Assembly (NCBI GenBank): GCA_011375245.1 | Contig: DRMA01000283.1 | Span: 1 to 9,477 of the forward strand | Direction of reading: 5' to 3' | Source: Thiothrix sp. | GTDB lineage: Bacteria > Pseudomonadota > Gammaproteobacteria > Thiotrichales > Thiotrichaceae | DNA: 9,477 bases | Shown: piece by piece, positions 6,739 to 9,477 of the stretch | Layout: every line of letters begins with the position of its first letter | Position numbering within the stretch: position 1 is the first letter of the stretch | Notes under the pieces: generated by a model | Told to the model about the DNA's origin: nothing | What the model saw: the letters and a program-made list of their open reading frames with translations, nothing else | Database searches by the model: none | Made by a program: the position numbers and the translations under genes

Positions 6739-7689
6739 TTCTCTCTCAATGCGCCCCCAAAAACACTCCCCCTTTAAACGAATAACCCGCTCTTTCATCC
6801 CTCGCCATGCCTGTAAACCTCCCGAATGAACAATCGCAAGCGTAGTGTGTGATTTTATATCTCCTGCACATATCATCTCAAATAGGCGTTTGCACATCTT
6901 ACTGGTATAAATAGGGTCTAATAAAATCCCTGTTTGCTCTAACCAGTCCATAATAAAATCAAGCAATTCAACATCAAGTTTTGCATACCCTCCATAAGTA
7001 GCATCAACAATTTGGTATGAGTTAGTTGAATCTGCTGAATCTCGTATGCCATTCGTTTGTTGCAAATAACCAGCCACCCGTAACGCTAATGATGCATCCT
7101 TTAATACCGAAAACCCTAATACCGTTTGTGTTGGCTTACCCCCCGTTACCAAGCCTGCTAACGTTCCTCCTGTACCACAGGCAACAGCAACAGAGTCCAC
7201 GGATAACGAATCGTTAATTTGCTGCATTAAACGACGACAGCCTTTTACTGCAAGTGCATTTGATCCACCTTCAGGAATAATAAATGCATGACGGTAGCGT
7301 TTTTGTAAATCATCCAAATAAACAGCATCATCGCGTAAACGATACTCTTCTCGACTAACAAAAACGAATTCCATTCCTGCATTTTTAGCATCACGCAAGG
7401 TTGGATTCGCGGCATAGGCTGCCTCACCTCTAATAATGCCTATCGAATGAAGACCATGACTCCGTGCAGATAATGCTAAAGCATAGATATGATTAGAATA
7501 AGCACCACCAAAACTTAACAAACACTCAAAAGCATGTTCCTTAGCATACTCAATATTAGGCATTAACTTATAGAATTTATTGCCACTTGCTTGTGCATCA
7601 ATATGGGTTGTATTCACCATCCATATATTGATATTCGCTAAGGCGAGAAAAGGATGCTGAAGCACACAAAAGGAAGGAAGAGTGACCAT
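6733..7689 (-). CDS. PLP-dependent enzyme of the ACC deaminase/D-cysteine desulfhydrase family
   Basis: Fold-type II PLP enzyme, 318 residues, the usual length. SGNKFYKL (35-42) should carry the Schiff-base lysine (probably Lys38). FGGAYSNH (60-67) holds the Ser-Asn of the substrate and cofactor pocket, PEGGSN (139-144) is family-typical, CGTGGTLAGL (171-180) is the phosphate-binding loop, and LDPIYTSKM (257-265) and VHSGG (287-291) close the site. The family includes ACC deaminase, D-cysteine desulfhydrase and many proteobacterial members of unproven substrate; sequence alone does not decide, so I give no symbol. The segment before GNK reads VNTTHIDAQA where many relatives have a charged RDD-type stretch. 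The ATG at 7689 has AAGG only 2 nt upstream, a poor spacing. It lies 23 bp downstream of the unrecognised gene on the same strand and may be co-transcribed with it. Confidence 0.88.
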   Translation of the reverse strand: MVTLPSFCVLQHPFLALANINIWMVNTTHIDAQASGNKFYKLMPNIEYAKEHAFECLLSFGGAYSNHIYALALSARSHGLHSIGIIRGEAAYAANPTLRDAKNAGMEFVFVSREEYRLRDDAVYLDDLQKRYRHAFIIPEGGSNALAVKGCRRLMQQINDSLSVDSVAVACGTGGTLAGLVTGGKPTQTVLGFSVLKDASLALRVAGYLQQTNGIRDSADSTNSYQIVDATYGGYAKLDVELLDFIMDWLEQTGILLDPIYTSKMCKRLFEMICAGDIKSHTTLAIVHSGGLQAWRGMKERVIRLKGECFWGRIEREL

Positions 7690-7712
7690 AGCCTTATGAT
7701 TATGAATAATAT

Positions 7713-8711
7713 TTAGCTAAAATGCTGTACCTTTTTTTCAGTTGTCAGTGAGGACGTGCATAATAGTCCTTTGCCTACTCTTTGCTTCAGTTTTAACAAG
7801 TCATGATCAGTCATATAAAGCTGCTCAGGATCAACGCAATCGCTCACTACATCAAATGGGTCTTTATAACTAATCGTCTTTAAAATATGATTAAACTTAG
7901 TCAATGAAACAGGCGCAGCAAAAAAATTCTCAGCTCTTTGTTCCCCTGTTAAAACTTCAGCATAATCACTAATCGCAGTTAACACTTTACTTTTATAATG
8001 CGCCGAAAACTCAACAGAAAAAACAACAGAATTAACTCTTTGAGTTATTGATGTCAGCATAATATGCTCGCCAAAACGTCGCGATAAGATATAAACCAAA
8101 AAATGCAACAATGTACCACTTACATGCCCAGAGCCTTCGGGCAAACAAATTTTTCGATGAATTTTTTTGCGCTCTAAGAGAAAACGTGTATCAATATCAC
8201 GAATAATTTCTTGATGAAATTTTGATAATTGCGCAATAAAAGGCGTAAGTACTTCTTCAACACAAACACCAATATGATCTTCTATTTGAAATTGAATATG
8301 CAATAAGTCTTCATCATAGAGTTCTTCTAATATTGACGAAACACCCAGCTCTAAAAACACCCTATCGCGTAACTCACCAATAAATGATAGAATGTTAACT
8401 GAAGAATCCCAATCAGAAAGGATAAAATTAACATCAACATTTAGCATAAGAGTTTGTGTACTTCTTGAAACTTCAAGATACTCTAAATAAGTATAGTTTG
8501 ACTGTTCATACATGTCACAAACAAGTACAACATTAACAGGGGCTTCATAGCCTCGTAATTGACTAACTTGCTGATAACTCACCTCATCAAGAAAGACATG
8601 ACCACCTGCATCATTAGTCGCTGAACCTAAATTTATTACATTACTGCCAGAATAAGTAACATCTGTCACCCCAAACTTCCGTTTAGAAACACCTTTACCA
8701 TCTTTTCCCAT
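7713..8711 (-). CDS. Protein of unknown function, 332 residues
   Basis: I do not recognise this protein. There is no signal peptide and no convincing membrane segment, so it is probably cytosolic. The N-terminus is basic and glycine-rich (MGKDGKGVSKRKFG). A central, mostly helical and acidic-to-mixed region (about 100-185, including LGVSSILEELYDEDLLHIQF) is followed by a basic stretch RKKIHRKICLPEG (181-193) and an alternating strand-like part (215-240). Five scattered cysteines (65, 150, 189, 292, 318) form no CxxC motif. I chose the ATG at 8711 because GGGGGAG (8714-8720) lies just before it. A TTG at 8741 in the same frame would add 10 residues, and the open frame continues upstream to an amber codon at 8766-8768 and beyond it to an ATG at 8852. 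Codons and composition look like the neighbours. The next gene downstream is the PLP enzyme. Confidence 0.72.
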   Translation of the reverse strand: MGKDGKGVSKRKFGVTDVTYSGSNVINLGSATNDAGGHVFLDEVSYQQVSQLRGYEAPVNVVLVCDMYEQSNYTYLEYLEVSRSTQTLMLNVDVNFILSDWDSSVNILSFIGELRDRVFLELGVSSILEELYDEDLLHIQFQIEDHIGVCVEEVLTPFIAQLSKFHQEIIRDIDTRFLLERKKIHRKICLPEGSGHVSGTLLHFLVYILSRRFGEHIMLTSITQRVNSVVFSVEFSAHYKSKVLTAISDYAEVLTGEQRAENFFAAPVSLTKFNHILKTISYKDPFDVVSDCVDPEQLYMTDHDLLKLKQRVGKGLLCTSSLTTEKKVQHFS

Positions 8712-8713
8712 TA

Positions 8714-8720
8714 CTCCCCC
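8714..8720 (-). promoter_or_regulatory. Ribosome binding site deciding the start of the unknown gene
   Basis: GGGGGAG on the minus strand, ending 2 nt before the ATG at 8711. The purine run is strong but the spacing to its GAG end is short. It favours ATG 8711 over the TTG at 8741, which has nothing comparable in front. Confidence 0.45.
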
Positions 8721-8765
8721 AATTCTGCTATTATTGCCCAAAACTAAATGACTAAAACCTACAAA

Positions 8766-8852
8766 CTATTCCAAATGAATAGTAAGCTCTTTATTGCTAA
8801 TATCATTTACTTGAAAATCCTTGAGAAGCTTAAGTCTACCATGACCTTTCAT
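8766..8852 (-). CDS. Short 28-codon ORF, in frame with the unknown gene and split from it by an amber stop
   Basis: ATG at 8852, 28 sense codons, TAG at 8768-8766. AAGGGG (8857-8862) stands 4 nt before the ATG, and a promoter candidate lies at 8911-8938. The peptide begins MKGHGRLKLLKDFQ and ends with NKELTIHLE: an amphipathic, ordinary-looking protein start, without a signal peptide. After the TAG the same frame stays open through FVGFSHLV and LGNNSRIGGV into the ATG at 8711. It may be the true N-terminus of the downstream gene, broken by a nonsense change, or an independent leader peptide. No homology was recognised. Confidence 0.4.
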   Translation of the reverse strand: MKGHGRLKLLKDFQVNDISNKELTIHLE

Positions 8853-8910
8853 ACCGCCCCTTAGTAAGAAAATCTCTTAATTAAAACATTAAAACCTTTA
8901 AAAACAGTCC

Positions 8911-8938
8911 ATTACAATAATTATGCAAGCAAAATCAA
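8911..8938 (-). promoter_or_regulatory. Candidate sigma-70 promoter for the unknown gene
   Basis: On the minus strand: TTGATT (8938-8933; 4 of 6 match to TTGACA), a 16-bp spacer and TGTAAT (8916-8911; 5 of 6 match to TATAAT). Transcription would begin near 8904, about 50 nt before the ATG at 8852, so the message would include the short upstream frame. Confidence 0.4.
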
Positions 8939-9189
8939 TATTAGCTGTTTAGTTCCATAGAATATATGCACTGTCTCATAATATCAATCACAAAGCTGTT
9001 CGTATTTTACACATATCAATAACTATTTCATTATTTGGAAGCAATAACAGCACTTTTTCATTTTATAACGAAAATAAATGCTTATATTTAATGCCTCTGG
9101 TTATTGCCAAAAAACGTTCTTATTCTATTGATTACAGTTTTCTGTTAAATCTTAAAGCATTTATAAACAAAAGTGATCAATGGATTAAG

Positions 9190-9204
9190 TAGAATGTTAT
9201 TCTA
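9190..9204. promoter_or_regulatory. Perfect short palindrome upstream of gltA
   Basis: TAGAAT-GTT-ATTCTA, 6-bp perfect arms around 3 bases, 50 bp before the gltA start. It overlaps a possible -10 (TAAAAT, 9203-9208), where a repressor or activator could act. No known operator consensus was matched, and short palindromes also arise by chance in AT-rich DNA. Confidence 0.3.
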
Positions 9205-9213
9205 AAATCACGT

Positions 9214-9227
9214 TTGATAAAAATCAT
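9214..9227. promoter_or_regulatory. FNR/Anr-like box upstream of gltA
   Basis: TTGAT-AAAA-ATCAT matches the FNR/Anr consensus TTGAT-N4-ATCAA at 9 of 10 defined positions; only the last base differs. It lies 26 bp before the gltA ATG, downstream of the possible -10 at 9203-9208. Binding there would more likely block than activate transcription, consistent with lower citrate synthase under oxygen limitation. No regulator gene is in the window. Confidence 0.4.
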
Positions 9228-9253
9228 CATATGCAATGTGGGATTCGTACATT

Positions 9254-9477
9254 ATGAATAAAAATACATTAACCCTGATTGACAATCACACAGGGAAAAA
9301 AATCAAACTCAATCTCTTATCTCCTACAAAAGGCCCCTTAATGGTTGATATTAGTCCTTTGACAAAAGAATTAGGTTATTTTACTTATGATCCTAGTTTT
9401 GTTGCAACAGCAAGTTGTCAAAGTAGTATCACTTACCTTGATGGTCAACAAGGTGTACTTGAATATAGAGGCTATCC
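9254..9477 (+). CDS. gltA: Citrate synthase, N-terminal part (cut by window edge)
   Basis: First enzyme of the TCA cycle, condensing acetyl-CoA and oxaloacetate to citrate in the cytoplasm. 74 complete codons are present; the enzyme is normally about 430 residues, so the catalytic core lies beyond the right edge. The visible part matches the N-terminal domain of type II (hexameric, gram-negative) citrate synthase: a beta-strand start (TLTLID), VDISPL (31-36), then FTYDPSFVATASCQSSITYL (43-62) and DGQQGVLEYRGY (63-74), the conserved FDPGF-TASC-SxIT-IDG-GxLxxRGYP pattern. The ATG at 9254 is the only start giving this N-terminus; the Shine-Dalgarno sequence is weak (GGGA, 10 nt upstream). The long upstream region with an FNR-like box suggests regulated expression. 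Confidence 0.94.
   Translation, partial: MNKNTLTLIDNHTGKKIKLNLLSPTKGPLMVDISPLTKELGYFTYDPSFVATASCQSSITYLDGQQGVLEYRGY

Larger units (their letters stand above)
8853..9253. other. Long AT-rich intergenic region between divergent genes
   Basis: About 400 bp without a convincing gene, very AT-rich, with many short stop-rich frames. It should contain the promoters of the minus-strand unknown gene and of gltA. Recognisable elements are a minus-strand promoter candidate (8911-8938), an 8-bp inverted repeat GCAATAAC/GTTATTGC (9041-9048 and 9100-9107), a short palindrome (9190-9204) and an FNR-like box (9214-9227). Nothing in it resembles a tRNA, a riboswitch I know, or a mobile-element end. Confidence 0.6.

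Noticed and set aside
7026..7427. Short open frames on both strands within the PLP enzyme gene
   Set aside because: Overlapped by an intact enzyme with all family motifs; no ribosome binding sites or domain signals of their own.
8775..8864. 29-codon plus-strand ORF in the intergenic region
   Set aside because: No ribosome binding site before its ATG, and it is antisense to the better-supported short minus-strand frame at 8766-8852.
9128..9156. TTGATT with a 17-bp spacer and CTTAAA as a gltA promoter
   Set aside because: The -10 match is poor and the region is so AT-rich that similar pairs occur by chance.

Overview
The window looks like ordinary chromosomal DNA of an AT-rich Gammaproteobacterium. 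The evidence is the gene content (ComEC/Rec2, a DUF2062 membrane protein, a LolCDE-type lipoprotein exporter, BioA, a type II citrate synthase) and the juxtaposition of comEC, the DUF2062 gene and the lol genes, which I recall from pseudomonads and related gammaproteobacteria. I cannot name the genus. I see no rRNA, tRNA, CRISPR array, transposase or phage gene.

Layout from left to right. Positions 1-1131 (minus) hold the first 377 codons of comEC; the rest lies beyond the left edge. A short divergent gap leads to a plus-strand DUF2062 gene (1178-1744). This converges on a minus-strand operon transcribed lolC-type permease (4995-3730), lolE-type permease (3715-2471), then lolD ATPase (2478-1783). 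The proteins would form an inner-membrane complex that extracts mature lipoproteins and passes them to LolA. A divergent promoter region (about 4996-5088) separates the operon from a plus-strand pair: a small secreted protein (5089-5406) and bioA (5431-6738). bioA meets a minus-strand PLP-dependent ACC deaminase/D-cysteine desulfhydrase-like gene (7689-6733) tail to tail, with stop codons overlapping. Upstream of that, on the same strand, is a 332-residue protein I do not recognise (8711-7713). A roughly 400-bp non-coding stretch with promoter and operator candidates then precedes gltA, whose first 74 codons close the window.

The least conventional part is 7713-8852. The unrecognised gene has an upstream reading frame with its own ATG and Shine-Dalgarno sequence, in the same frame and split from it only by one amber codon. 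That could be a nonsense mutation, a sequencing error or a leader peptide. The lol operon is interesting for its order (permease-permease-ATPase) and for a first permease that combines a LolC-like LolA-binding hook with a LolE-like last periplasmic segment. Nothing else clearly points to an undescribed multi-gene system.
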